A stretch of 64,000 bases of DNA from Homarus americanus (Eukaryota; Arthropoda; Malacostraca; Decapoda; Nephropidae). Location of the stretch: NCBI RefSeq assembly GCF_018991925.1, contig NW_024756914.1, positions 10,209,817 to 10,273,816 of the forward strand, read 5' to 3'. Made by a program: the position numbers and the translations under genes. The notes beneath the pieces are model-generated. The model worked only from the letters and a program-made list of their open reading frames with translations, did no database searches and was not told the DNA's origin. The first letter of the stretch is position 1. Each line of letters opens with the position of its first letter. Below are positions 11,996 to 22,995 of this stretch, piece by piece.

Positions 11996-12860
11996 ATGAA
12001 GGGTATGAAACCTGGGGCTAAAGCGGCACCAGGAAATCTGTTGACCTGTGATTACTGCAGCGTGACGACGGATACAGATGGTACAGACCTGACCAGTACA
12101 GAGCTTAGGATGATACAATTTGCCATAAAGCATGAAGGCTGTTGCTGGTATTGCCCTGACTGCATAGTCAAGGTGAAAGAGGCTATTGCAAGCCATAGTT
12201 TCCTAGGGACGAAAATAGATGAAGCTGGATCCATGCTGGTTGCCAAACTAGAACAAGTTGGGGAAGAGATTCTTGCTAAGACAGAGGAAGTAGCCGATAG
12301 AATGAAGGGGGTAGCGAAGAAGAGTTATGCTCAGGCCTTAGCAGGGCCACGGGAGGTGGCGGAGAGTAATGCAGGATCACAACAGGTTCTACAACAGCTA
12401 GGGGCTCTGAAGAAGTGTGTTGAAGAGATGGCAACTAACGGAACTACTGTTAGGGGAGAGGAGGAACAACGGGAACGTTTCCAGCGCAGGAACAACGTAC
12501 AGGGTAATAATTTTTTGAGTCCCTGAGAGCCTGGCGGAGGGAACTGAGAGTAGGATAACACACGATAAGATGCAGTTTAAGAATATTTGTACAGAGGTTC
12601 TGAACATCCCCCCCCCCCCTCAGGATGTGAGGAGGCTTGGACAAAAGCAGGGGGATAAGCCTCACCCCCTCAGGATCAAACTAGTGAGTGAGAAGAAATG
12701 GGAGGTTATTCGGCAGGCAAAAAACTTAGCAAGGAGCGAGGCATCTTGGAATGTATTCATTCACCCAGATCGCACGGTAATGCAGAGGGAACAGCACAAG
12801 AAGCTCCTGCAGGACTTGAAGCAGAGGAGGGAGGAGTCGAGGAAAAACGGGGACGGGTGA
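11996..12860 (+). pseudogene. CR1-like LINE ORF1 (frameshifted)
   Basis: The first frame (11996-12526) begins MKGMKPGAKAAPGNLLTCDY and contains a cysteine/histidine cluster (LTCDYC, then HEGCCWYCPDC) resembling the PHD-like zinc finger of many CR1-group ORF1 proteins, followed by a helical heptad-rich stretch. The second frame (12570-12860) has the typical ORF1 C-terminal block (PLRIKLVSEKKWEVIRQAKN, FIHPDRT, REQHKKLLQDLKQRREE). The two parts are in different frames, joined through a C-run at 12608-12619, so the gene is broken. ORF1 proteins bind RNA and act as chaperones in retrotransposition. Confidence 0.75.
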
Positions 12861-12887
12861 ACATGGGTTACATTCAGGGGGAGGGTA

Positions 12888-15130
12888 GTGGAAGCAAGTG
12901 TGCCGACACAGAGCAGGGGCAGCGGTACACCCCCACCCAACACCAGCTTCGCCTACCAGACAGGAGTAGGCGAGCGCCGTGTAAACAATGACATTTCAAA
13001 CCACACCCTGCAAAATACAATGTACTTAGCAAATGCTGCAGCTTCTGAGAATGGAGGGGGGCCGGAGTTACTACTAAGAGCAGAGACGTTACCGAAAAGA
13101 ACAAATTCTGGCTTGAATGTCATGTACACTAATACTGACACGTTCCTTGACAAGAGAGAGGAGTTTGAAACACTACTAAAGGTACACCAACCAGAAATTG
13201 TAGGAGTTGTAGAACTGTTGTACAAGAACAGGAGAATCGACCCAGAGGATGTGAGTTCAGTATTGCTTGATATGACTCATTTATGAACCTATCTTAAGAA
13301 ACTTGCAAGAGGGGTGTGGTTATCTATGCTAGGCAAGACCTTAGAGCCAGCCAGGCGAGGGTACAGGGAGAGGATGTTTTTGAAGAGTCCAAGTGGTGTA
13401 AAATTAAATTAAAGGGAGGGACTTACTTATTGTCAGTTGTATCTACAGATCCCCAAACTGTGGCCCACTAAATCAAAGGAATTTAAGAACTTAATAAACA
13501 ACGCAAGTGATGCTCAACCCTAGCCACCTCCTTAGCAAGGGGGACTTTAACTATGGCGACATCGACTGGAGAAACGAGTTCACCCCAAATGACTTGAAAA
13601 ACCTTGCTACTTTTTTTGTAGAAACTCTGAGAGATAATTTTCTGTTCCAACATGTTAGAGACCTGATACATTACAGAGGGGAGCAAACACCCAAGCCACT
13701 AGACCTCATCATAACAAATGAGGAAGGTATGGTGACCAAACTGGAACATCTAGCCCCAGTTGGCACCAGCCACCTTGTAGTGTTGTCATTGAGATTCAAC
13801 TGTTACCTAGTTCAAGATAAGGCCAGGCCAAGGTGCAAATATTACAAGGGAAATTACAACAGGATGAGGGAAGAGATGAGGGGTATCCACTGGCCTGACT
13901 CATTAAGGCACAAGAACGCAGACACTAAGTTGAATATCATAACTAGTAAAGTGACCTATTTGATTGATAAATATATACCCAAGACCAAACCCAGTGCCTC
14001 TAGGAATACGAGGGGATCCCTACACATGAACCACGCGGCGGTCGACAAAGTTAAGAAGAAAACCCAGAAATTCAAGACGTGGGTTGGGTCAAACGATGAG
14101 CAAGACAGGAGGATGTATGCAAGAGCCAGAAACTAAGCAAAGGTAGAGTGTAGAAGGGCTGAAAAGGAGTTCCAGAGGCTGGTTGCACGCGAGGTCAAGT
14201 CAAACCCAAAGGCGTTTTACCGCTATGCAAAGTCAAAATTAAAAATGCGAGTAGGAGTAACAGACCTGAGGCTTGAACATGGTAGTTACGTAGATTCTGA
14301 CCAGGATAAAGCTGAGGCATTGAACAGTTTCTTTTCCTCGGTGTTCACAAGAGAGGATGCGATTAACCTTCCTGCGTTTGAGGACAGACGGTTCGACACA
14401 GCACTGACCCACATTGCGTTCACAGAAGAGGGTATTAGGAATAAACTGTCAAAGCTAAAGGTCCATAAGAGTCCCGGCCCTGACCTGGTGCATGCCAGTG
14501 TTAAGACAGTTGTGCGACGAGCTTGCCAAGCCCCTGAAGACCCTGTTCTGTAAATGCCTGGATGAACAAAAGGTCCCCGGTGATTGGAAAATGGCTTCTG
14601 TGAGTCCTATCTTCAAGAGGGCAATCGTCAATCCACGAACAACTTTAGACTGGTGAGCCTGACCAGCATAGTATGGAAAGTACTTGAGAGCTCAAGGTAT
14701 TGGATATTTGGACCCATATTCTGGAATGGGGTGGTAATATTGACAATATATACCGGGTACCGAGATTTTGCCAAGGCTTTCGACAGTGTACCCCACGAAA
14801 GGCTGAAAATCAAACTGGAAGGGTATGGAATTCGGGGAAAAGTCCTAGCGTGGATAGAAGAATTTCTACATGACCGCAAGCAGTGTGTGGTGATTAATGG
14901 CACGAAATCATCATCTGTACCTGTCACAAGTGGGGTACCACAGGGCAGTGTATTGGGCCAGCTGTTGTTTGCTTGTTTCATAAATGACATGCCTGACGCT
15001 GTACACTCCTCCATACATATGTTTGTGGGTGACGCCAAGTTATTTCGGGAAATCAAGAACCAAGTGGACTGTGAAGAGCTGCAGAAGGATCTCTGTGAGC
15101 TCCAAGAATGATCAAAGAAATGGCTGCTGA
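12888..15130 (+). pseudogene. CR1-like LINE ORF2 (endonuclease + reverse transcriptase), decayed
   Basis: Endonuclease pieces: GLNVMYTNTDTFLDKREEF at the N-terminus and GDFNYGDIDW around 13550, with the expected SDH box changed to TSH near 13765. A linker contains DQDKAEALNSFFSSVFTRED. Reverse-transcriptase pieces: HKSPGPD, NFRLVSLTSIVWKVLE, FAKAFDSVPHERL, SGVPQGSVLGQLLF. The catalytic FADD box is FVGD here, so it could not polymerise. Stops and frameshifts occur at about 13286, 14136, 14553 and 15111. The thumb and 3' UTR are missing beyond about 15.13 kb. A deleted minus-strand relative lies at 18.56-19.56 kb. Confidence 0.85.
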
Positions 15131-15429
15131 GATTCAATGTCCTCCAATTTAATGTACTCTTTGCTGAATCACCCTCCCACACAAATCCCACTATTTGTAC
15201 CACCTAGAATACGACCAACGCCCATGGCTTAGGCAAAGCTCACCGTGAGGATTCCTCATGAGGAAAACCCATGTAAAACGATCGTGAATACGGCCACAGG
15301 AGTCGTAGTGTTCATTTTGAAATGCATCGGACCCCTCCATAAAGATATTTCTTGGAGCGTGTGTACAAACCTTGTTTGACTCCAGGTAACAGATAGTCTC
15401 ACCCACTACCCTTCCTCTCCCATCTGAGA

Positions 15430-15860
15430 TACAGGCAGTCCCCGGGTAACGTGCGAGTTCCGTTCCTACAGACATTCTAAAGTCGAAAATGTACCAAGTC
15501 GTACCACATACCCTTGTGCATACCATACATACAGAACAATGTTTAAAATCCCGCTATATCAGCCTAAGTCCTCATATACATCTAAAATCACTTCCTATAA
15601 GAAAAAGGAAGAAACAGAATGACAAAATACGGTATGTAAAGTAAATGAAGGTAAAAAATAAGCCATCAGGTAAAGGTAGTAGGCAGCTATCAAACAGGGT
15701 AGTACGATTGCCTGGGAAGATATTGGAAACATAAAATGTTGTCTACTGTACCTGGGTGGGCTAATCCCCATCAAAAAACTAAATTTAAAGTTTAACTTTA
15801 TGGGACTTCGTTCGTATGAGCGGATGTTTGTAAATTGGACATACATAACCCGGGGACCTT
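15430..15860. mobile_element. Inverted-repeat MITE with CAGTCCCCGGGTTA termini
   Basis: Left end CAGTCCCCGGGTAACGTGCG; the right end, reverse-complemented, reads GGTCCCCGGGTTATGTATGT. The interior is AT-rich and non-coding. A shorter copy occurs at 33117-33353 inside an intron of the snoRNA host gene, sharing the termini and the segment around CAGAACAATG. Confidence 0.65.
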
Positions 15861-16079
15861 CTCTATACTGATGCATTGTCTAATGGTAGACTCTGCTGCC
15901 ATATGGCATCACAAAAATTGTGACCAAGTCCCAGGTTGGTAATTTGCCTCATTTACACACAATTGCAGGGTCTTAATTGTTTCTCTTACTTTGACAACAC
16001 AACATATTGTATACGTACTGTACTGTATATCGTTTATCACCGTCTTATTTTTATCCATTTGTGTATTTATTTATGGTTC

Positions 16080-16160
16080 AATTTTTTTTTTCACCCCCCA
16101 GGCCCCAATGTGGGTCAGTGACCTGTGCCCGGGTGGGTTAATCCCCGCAAAAAAAAAAAA
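16080..16160 (+). mobile_element. LINE 3' UTR fragment with A-tail
   Basis: GACCTGTGCCCGGGTGGGTTAATCCCCGC followed by an A-rich tail matches the 3' end of the LINE at 46.5-49.9 kb (CTTGTGCCCGGGTGGGCTAT, then A-run). A related piece, CTGGGTGGGCTAATCCCC, is at about 15757. This is a 5'-truncated insertion of the same family. Confidence 0.6.
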
Positions 16161-16370
16161 TAATAAATAAATAAAATACAAGAATGGCACTTTAGACTCA
16201 CCTCAAGTCACCTTCTCTGGAGCTGGGGTAGAAGATCTCTGGCTTTATCACTCCTAAGACTTTTCTCATGCAGGTTTATTTGGTATTTCTGTAAAGATAA
16301 TAGTACATTAGTGGATAAGATTTTGAAGACATCTTTCAAAATACTGTAAAATTAAGACTAATATACAGTA

Positions 16371-16480
16371 CACGTAACCCCGAGATACGATGGGGTTACA
16401 TTCCTGAACACCCATCGCTGAGTGAAATATTGTAGACTGAGCATTATAACATGGGGTTCAATGGGATATGTTCCTAGCCA
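16371..16480. mobile_element. Pogo-like MITE terminus
   Basis: ACAGTACACGTAACCCCGAG, with ATGGGGTTACATTCCTGAAC next to it, resembles the ACAGT-type termini elsewhere in the window. The other end is not clear. Confidence 0.35.
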
Positions 16481-17119
16481 GTCCCCAAACACACGTGTCA
16501 CTGACAAAAAAATTCCTAAACGTATAAAATCAAAAGAAAATAGTTACAGAACACTTACCACATCATTAAGAACAAGTCTGGTCATCATGAAGGCCTTATA
16601 AGGGGGCTCTTGTGGGTGGAGTGGAGACATGACCCACACAGCCTCTGGGGAGTCTCATGCTGCTTAACAATGTCAAGCTTCACCTCAGAGACACAGTTGT
16701 CTTGGCCTTCCCAGACATTTTCACAGTTACACTGCTCACTTCACAGTCACAAAAACAGAGCTAAAGTACTTGTCACAAAAAACAGAGCCAACGATGATAA
16801 CAAAAGCAATGACAGCGGCCGACACTGCTCATATTTTCAAAACAACCGGGTCGACGCATCTTTCTTGAAGTGACATGGTGCAAATTTTCGTTTTTTGAGG
16901 ACATGAGAGCACGTCCAGGCCGGGCAGGTGGGTTGTTGCATAGAAATAAACAAAGAGTTGAAGACAACACGTGCCCACATGGCAGATTTATTGGAGCAAC
17001 ATCTACAGCAAATTTCTTCACATTCTATGTATTGTCATATCATTTTTATTATGTATTATTATCCACAACATTTGTGAAAAAATTAACAAAATCAAACAAT
17101 GGATTCTGGTGCAGTCTCC

Positions 17120-17358
17120 TCAGGTCAGGTCAGGTCAGGTCAGGTTAGAACATAAGGAGTCTGCAATAGGCCGGTTGGCCTGTGCATGGCAGCTCCTGTC
17201 GAGAGTTACTACCACTCTCTATCATCCATGAATCTGTCCAGCCTCCTTTTGAAACTTTCCAGAGTTCCCGCACTTACTACAAAGTTGCTAAGCTTGTTCC
17301 ACTCATCCACCACCCTATTTGTGAACCAGTTTCTTCCTATCCCCCTATCAGGTTTTGT
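17120..17358 (-). mobile_element. LINE 3'-end fragment (RT thumb/C-terminus) with 5-bp repeat tail
   Basis: The minus-strand translation gives the characteristic C-terminal block, including LESFKRRLDRFMDD, and the 3' UTR ends in TTCTTATGTTCT-like sequence, here CTTATGTTCTAACC. That is followed by about five CTGAC/AGGTC repeats at 17120-17145. CR1-group LINEs commonly end in short tandem repeats rather than poly(A). It is the same group as the minus-strand copies at 21.9-25.0 kb. Confidence 0.7.
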
Positions 17359-17711
17359 GCACTGTAGTATGGGGTTTATTTTCTTTACTTACTATCATCC
17401 AAAGAACATGTGGATAAAATTAACGGTAACTATTCGTTTTAGCACACCCTCGAATTTTTCCCCGATATGTTTTTATTTCCGATGTATTTTGCTCTTATCA
17501 TTTATTCATGTGATCTTAACAGGAAACACTGTACAATATACTGCTGTAATAAATGTCTTCTAATACATCCACATAGGTATCATTAACTGTAACCCAGAGA
17601 TGGTTCAATAACACCTATTATTACTGATATATAACACAGTAGACTGTATTAGGGTCAATCTGTCAAGTCACTGTGACAGGCATATTTTTTTGCCTGTCGA
17701 TATTTGTCCGG

Positions 17712-18029
17712 CTGTTGGTTAGGTAGACTTTTTTTTTTAAGACGGACACCAGAAGCAGTTGACAGAATTGGACGACCCTTTGTGAAAACGTTATTTATAA
17801 TCTATTAAACAGGTAAATAGAAACGAGAATGACCAGAACCTATTAGAACTTGACCTAACCTAAAGTAACCTTACCTAACCCTAATTTACCATAAAACTTT
17901 TTAAAACATTCCTAAAGACACTAAATATATTATCTTTTCCATTTATTTATTTACTAGTGTAATTAACGTTTCCAGATTCGTCCAATTCTATCAATTCCTG
18001 GTGTCGAAAAAAAAATAACCAACCTAACA
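17712..18029. mobile_element. Inverted-repeat MITE
   Basis: The left arm (GTTGGTTAGGTAGACTTTTT ... GACACCAGAAGCAGTTGACA ... GAATTGGACGA) is matched in inverted order by the right arm (TCGTCCAATTCTATCAATTC ... CTGGTGTCGAAAAAAAAATA ... ACCAACCTAAC). Arms are about 55-60 bp with a 200-bp AT-rich centre. No ORF. Confidence 0.65.
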
Positions 18030-18559
18030 AATATAAGATTATCATATTGGTTTTACCTTATTTTTGAGTCCTACATTTCTTGGAACACCTTGAAACATTT
18101 ACATAAACTGCCCTTAGGGAAACATTAACATTTTATTCAATATTTTAGTAAACATATGAAACACACATGGGCGGCCTTACCTGTGACAGCTGCTCCATAA
18201 GCCCCCAAACTATCGTACTTTTGACTTGGATTGTTGTACTTTTTGTTTAGTCGTAACAATGTGAACCTGGTATTATTTTAGCATTATAAATATTTTACAA
18301 AGAGAACATATTTCAAAGCAACATGTAAGAGTAATTGTAATAGTACCAGAAGTCTAGTTACAAGAACTGGTGTATTAAGAGTATATGCGACCACTATGTT
18401 AATATACAATCTTCGAATTTTGAGAGAAAGTAGTTGAGGGGGAATACTCTGACAACCATGGAGATTACGAACTCACGAGAGAAACCACAGAATTAACTGG
18501 GAGAAATCACATAAGAGGAGGCAAACATAGTCGAATCAATGCAAGACTTCATGAAAATC

Positions 18560-19560
18560 CTTGAGTTAACAGCAAAGGAATCTACACCCCTATTACTTTT
18601 ATCTTCTTCACCACTGATCGGCTCGCTAGCCGCCCGGGCGATCGGTCACGTCTCTGTCACGCACTGTTGGCAAGTACTGGGCATGCACCGGCTCCTGAAT
18701 GTACCTGAACCCGCTCCAGTGTTGGTCAAGTCTTGTCTTGAAAGAGCTCACACTCGGTGCCGTCACAATACTCTCTGGTAGATTGTTCCAAGAATTTACA
18801 ACCCTCACTCCGAAAAAGTTTGCCCTCACAGTTTTCTGGACTAGCGGCTTCTTCAATCTTGAGCTGTGACCCCTTGTGGGGCGAGCGTCCGCCAGCTCCA
18901 AGTAAGGACACTCAACTGAGTAGTGCCCCCCCGAGATGCTTATACACCTCAACTAGGTCCCCCCTTGCCCGTCTGTAGTATAAGCTAGGCAAGTTCAGGC
19001 GCTCCAATCTCTCAGGGTAGCTGAGGTGCCGAATTGCAGGCACCAGTGACCAGTCTGGTGGCCCTCCTCTTCAACCAACTGACAGTCCCTAGCATATCTT
19101 GGGGACCAGATGGGGTGACAGCACTCCAGATGGGGAAGCACTTCACTCTTGAAGATCGTTACGAGGGACGGACCGTCTAGATATCTGAACGACCTTCTTA
19201 TAAGACCCAATAATTTATTTGCCTGATTTACCTTTTTCTCGCAATGGCCAAAGAACTTCAGCTCATTGTCAACATACACACCTACCTGTAGGTCCTTCTC
19301 TCATAGACCTTTAGCATGGACAGTTTATTTCTAATACCCTCTTCTGTGAACACAATGTGGGTCAGTGCTGTGTCGAACCGTCTGTCCTCAAACGCAGGAA
19401 GGTTAGTTGCATCCTCTCTTGTGAACACTGAGGAAAAGAAGCTGTTCAATGTCTCAGCTTTATCCTGGTCAGAATCTGCGTAACTACCATCTTCAAGCCT
19501 CAGGTCTGATACTCGTAGTCGCGTTTTTAATTCCCTCAACAAATGAGGGTCGTCGTGTTT
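18560..19560 (-). pseudogene. CR1-like LINE, minus strand, reverse-transcriptase core deleted
   Basis: The upstream part (about 19290-19560) matches the linker of the 11.5-15.1 kb LINE: SDLRLEDGSYADSDQDKAET and FFSSVFTREDATNLPAFEDR, up to LSMLKVY. It then jumps directly to the thumb and C-terminal part (FGHCEKKVNQANKLLGLIRR, IFKSEVLPHLECCHPIWSPR, RANFFGVRVVNSWNNLPESI, FKTRLDQHWSG). The palm (FAKAFDSVPHERL to FADD) is missing. A truncated terminal repeat of the same 3' tail recurs at about 19975-20015. Confidence 0.8.
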
Positions 19561-19779
19561 CAACCCGTAAGAGTGTACAACTGTCACCTGACCTTGAGTG
19601 GTACAATAGTAACACCGAAACATTAACATAAAAAAATAGAGCTTTTGTCTTAATTTGCACTTTAACTGCGGGTTTGTCCGGCACCTATGGTGCACATAGG
19701 CCGTGGGAGTATAGTTTTCTATGTATTGTAAGTAGACAGTTATAATGATAAACCGTAAAGCAATTTGACGAATCGACAA

Positions 19780-20880
19780 AGTTGTCTAGGAGGTCTTTTG
19801 CTTGGGTTGGTCTCTAATCAGTAACAGTATGTCTACAGGAATAAAAGTGATTGTTTTTTATATTTTATAAATTGTGGTTGGTATTGCAGGGTAACGCGCT
19901 CATCTATCGCCAACAGGTCAAGGGTTCTTTCTACTCCTGCTTGGACACGGATGGAAGGAGTATTACCCAAAGTTACTTACTTTTATCTTCTTCGCCACTG
20001 ATCAGTCCGTGAACCACTGGATACACCAGCCGATAGAACGGCTAGTAAGCTGATGAATAGTGAAATTATAATAGCAGTAATTAATAGTACTGTATATTCA
20101 ACAAACATTGCTTTTGAACTGTGTGAGGCTGGCTTTCGGAGATCAGACGTCTATTTGTTAGCTTAATAAATTTACCTTGTCTCCTTAAGTTGTGAGAGTC
20201 AGCCATCCTTTGGGCGTAATTTGAATAAATCCGTATCTTTTAATTTTGATTTTAATAAATGTTCGATGCTATTATTGATGATATAAGTTTCTCATCCTAT
20301 TTTCTAATTAGTCATAGCCAGGGGGCAGCAGAAAATTCGATCTACAGTGTCTATTGTACAGTGTGTCCACAGTGTACAGTATAGGCAGGTACTACATCTC
20401 GATACGACACAAATGATAGTTATCGTACTTTGACAGCACGCTAAGCAAGATGTGTTATTAAAAAGTACGAGCCTATTAAAATAAATTAATCGCACTTAAA
20501 CTAAATGTAACTCAAATTAAGAGAAAAAAATGTTTTAGAAATAAATTAATAAAAATTTAAGGCAATTTGTTACGTTTGAATACATACATATGCTTCTTCT
20601 CTTTTTATGTTGATTTTTCTTCCTAAAAATAATTTAACTCCAGGATTCCATTTTTAAGATTATTTAATGTTCTACAAAGCATAAACTACAGATTTTCTTT
20701 AATTAATGATCTCGTGAACAATTTATATACACAGCGTCTGCTAGCAGCTCACTGGATGCAGAATTAATATTGCACCCATATATTACAATATTAATATAGT
20801 TCATCATATATAACACCGTAAATACTCATAAACTATGAATAAAGATATATTAATTAATGAAATAAGGTTATTGGGAAGAT
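19780..20880. other. No recognisable gene
   Basis: AT-rich, with a possible copy of the LINE 3' tail (TTACTTTTATCTTCTTCGCC) at about 19976. No frames or RNA structures that I can support. Confidence 0.55.
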
Positions 20881-20927
20881 ATTTCAAATAGCCTCACATC
20901 TCTCCAGCCGCCCCCCCTCCCGTGGCC

Positions 20928-21017
20928 ATGTTGAGGAGGTGCGGTGGTGTGAGCGGCGCCGCACCTCGGCCACTCTCGTCTCACCTGCAACTGGAGGAGG
21001 ATGTGTGCAGACAACTG
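20928..21017 (+). CDS. Possible first coding exon with N-terminal targeting-type sequence
   Basis: A small CpG-rich island (about 20905-21017) in AT-rich surroundings contains GGCCATG, a good start context, opening a 30-codon frame (MLRRCGGVSGAAPRPLSSHL, ending EEDVCRQL). It stops exactly at a CTG|GTGAGC donor in phase 0. Arg-rich, acid-poor composition over the first 20 residues suits a mitochondrial presequence. No matching downstream exon was found; the acceptor-like CCACAG at about 21176 leads to a stop within five codons. The protein is unidentified. Confidence 0.25.
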
Positions 21018-21533
21018 GTGAGCAATTATTATTTCTAGGATGCTCTTGCGCATCATTTGCTCTTACTACAGTGTTATATAGTAGGTTCAGGCATGCGTAC
21101 AAATTGTTATATTTTATTATTGTGTCTTAGATGTGTCTTCAGAAACATTTAACTGTTATATCGAGTAAATTCCACAGGGACGGCATGGCTAGTGGCGCCG
21201 AGTGCAAGACTTGGTTCACGGAATCTTTCTAATGATAAATTGTTCTAAGTTTGTTTATATTCATGAACGTGATGGTCATTAGTTGTTTATAAGGATGATG
21301 TTACTCGCTTGAGGTAATATAAGTATATATTGGTCCGTTTCGGGAGTGGCCGCCACGTGGTCCCATAACGTCAGCGTGGCCGCCAACTACTGGTCTTCGC
21401 TAAAGCTGTTTGTGCGTTTTGTAATTTAATTTATCATGACCAGCACACATTTTTGGCTTTTTCAAGAACCACTAAAAAATCGTGGTTCAATGTAGTCGCT
21501 TAAGTACTTTTCAGTGAGGCTCCGTTGTAGGGT

Positions 21534-21904
21534 CCGACTAATTACCCAAATGTAGCCGCAATGAAGTCAATTAATGGTCCTACATGAATAAATCGGGTTA
21601 CCAATCACTTCTCGACTGGTATTTGGTGTCAGTCACAAAAAAATGGTACACTTAATTTAATCTGAGTTAATAGATCAAGTGCATGTACCTAACCTAACAC
21701 AACACAACTCGGATTAAATCAAGTTTACCAAATTTTTGTGACTTTGACACCAAATAATAATCGAGAAGTGATTCACAGCCCGATTTACGCCTGTAGGACC
21801 ATCATTTGACTTCATTGCGGCTACATTTGGGTAATTCCTCGCTCCCTCGGTTCATGCACGCGATCTATTAACTCAGATTAAATTAAGTTTACCAATTTTT
21901 TGTA
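21534..21904. mobile_element. Foldback MITE, cut by a LINE insertion
   Basis: The left arm (GACTAATTACCCAAATGTAG ... CGCAATGAAGTCAA ... AATCACTTCTCGA) is repeated inverted in the right arm (TCGAGAAGTGATTCACAGCC ... TTGACTTCATTGCGG ... CTACATTTGGGTAATTCCTC). A second inverted copy of the inner segment (GATCTATTAACTCAGATTAA) follows at about 21865 and is interrupted at about 21904 by the 3' end of the minus-strand LINE. Confidence 0.7.
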
Positions 21905-22995
21905 AGAACATAAGAAAGTGGGATACTGCAGGAGGCCGACTGGCCCATACAGGGCAGATCCCTTTCACACCCATCCCAGCACTTCCATGTGCCTATCCAA
22001 CTTCGTCTTGAAGCTCCCTAGCGTCCCCGATCCTACTATAGCACTCGGTAGCCTATTCCACATATCCACAACTCTATTACCAAACCAGTGCTTGCCTATA
22101 TCCTTTCTGAATCGGAATTTATCTAATTTAAAGCCATTTGTTCTAGTTATTTCGTTATTACTGAGCTTCAGAACATCTTCCATTTTACCCTTGTTAATCC
22201 CACTTACCCACTTGTACACCTCTATCATATCTCCCCTAACTCTACGCCTCTCTAATGAATGCAAGCCTAAGCTTTTCAGTCTTTCTTCATATGGAAGGTT
22301 TCTAATATTATGGATCATTTTTGTCATTCTTCTTTGTACTCTCTCCAAAGAATCTATGTCCATTCTATAATAAGGACACCAGAATTGAACCGCATAATCC
22401 ATGTGTGGCCTCACTAATGCTAGGTAAAGTTTCAAGATAACGTCAGCAGTTCTGTTACTCACACTCCTAGATATGAACCCAAGAATCCTGTTTGCCTTGT
22501 TGCGAACGCTAATACATTGTTTTCTAGGTTTCAAGTCGTTGCTAACAAATACACCTAGATCTTTTTCACAAACTGAGTTTTCTATTTCCGTGTTACCTAG
22601 TTTATACTTAACGTTTGTATTCGTCTTCCCTATCTGTAGTACCTTGCATTTATCAGTATTAAAATTCATTTGCCAGTCTACTGACCACTCATGTAAGGTA
22701 TCTAGATCTCTTTGAAGGTGTTCAAAGTCACTGTCTGAATTTATCACTCTCCCCATTTTGGTATCATCTGCAAATTTACTAATCCTACTAGTTATGCCTA
22801 AATCAAGATCATTAATGAATATAACAAACAGCAGAGGGCCTAATACAGATCCCTGGGGAACTCCGCTTTTGACCGCACCCCAGTCTGACTTTAATCCATT
22901 TATGCTGACTCTTTGTTTCCTACCAGTTAACCATGACCTAATCCATTTTAATACTGATCCACCTATTCCATGTGCTTCTACCTTCCTTATCAATC
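21905..22995 (-). pseudogene. 5'-truncated CR1-like LINE, RT palm/thumb frame intact (342 residues)
   Basis: A single open frame (22993 down to 21965) runs from MIRKVEAHGIGGSVLKWIRS through SGVPQGSVLGPLLFVIFIND, the intact catalytic FADDTK box and the thumb block (LTLVRPHMDY-like, here LALVRPHMDYAVQFW), to FKTKLDRHMEVLGWV. The 5' part of ORF2 and all of ORF1 are missing. The 3' UTR ends in TTCTTATGTTCT at about 21905. The intact frame means a fairly young insertion, but the truncation makes it dead. Confidence 0.88.
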
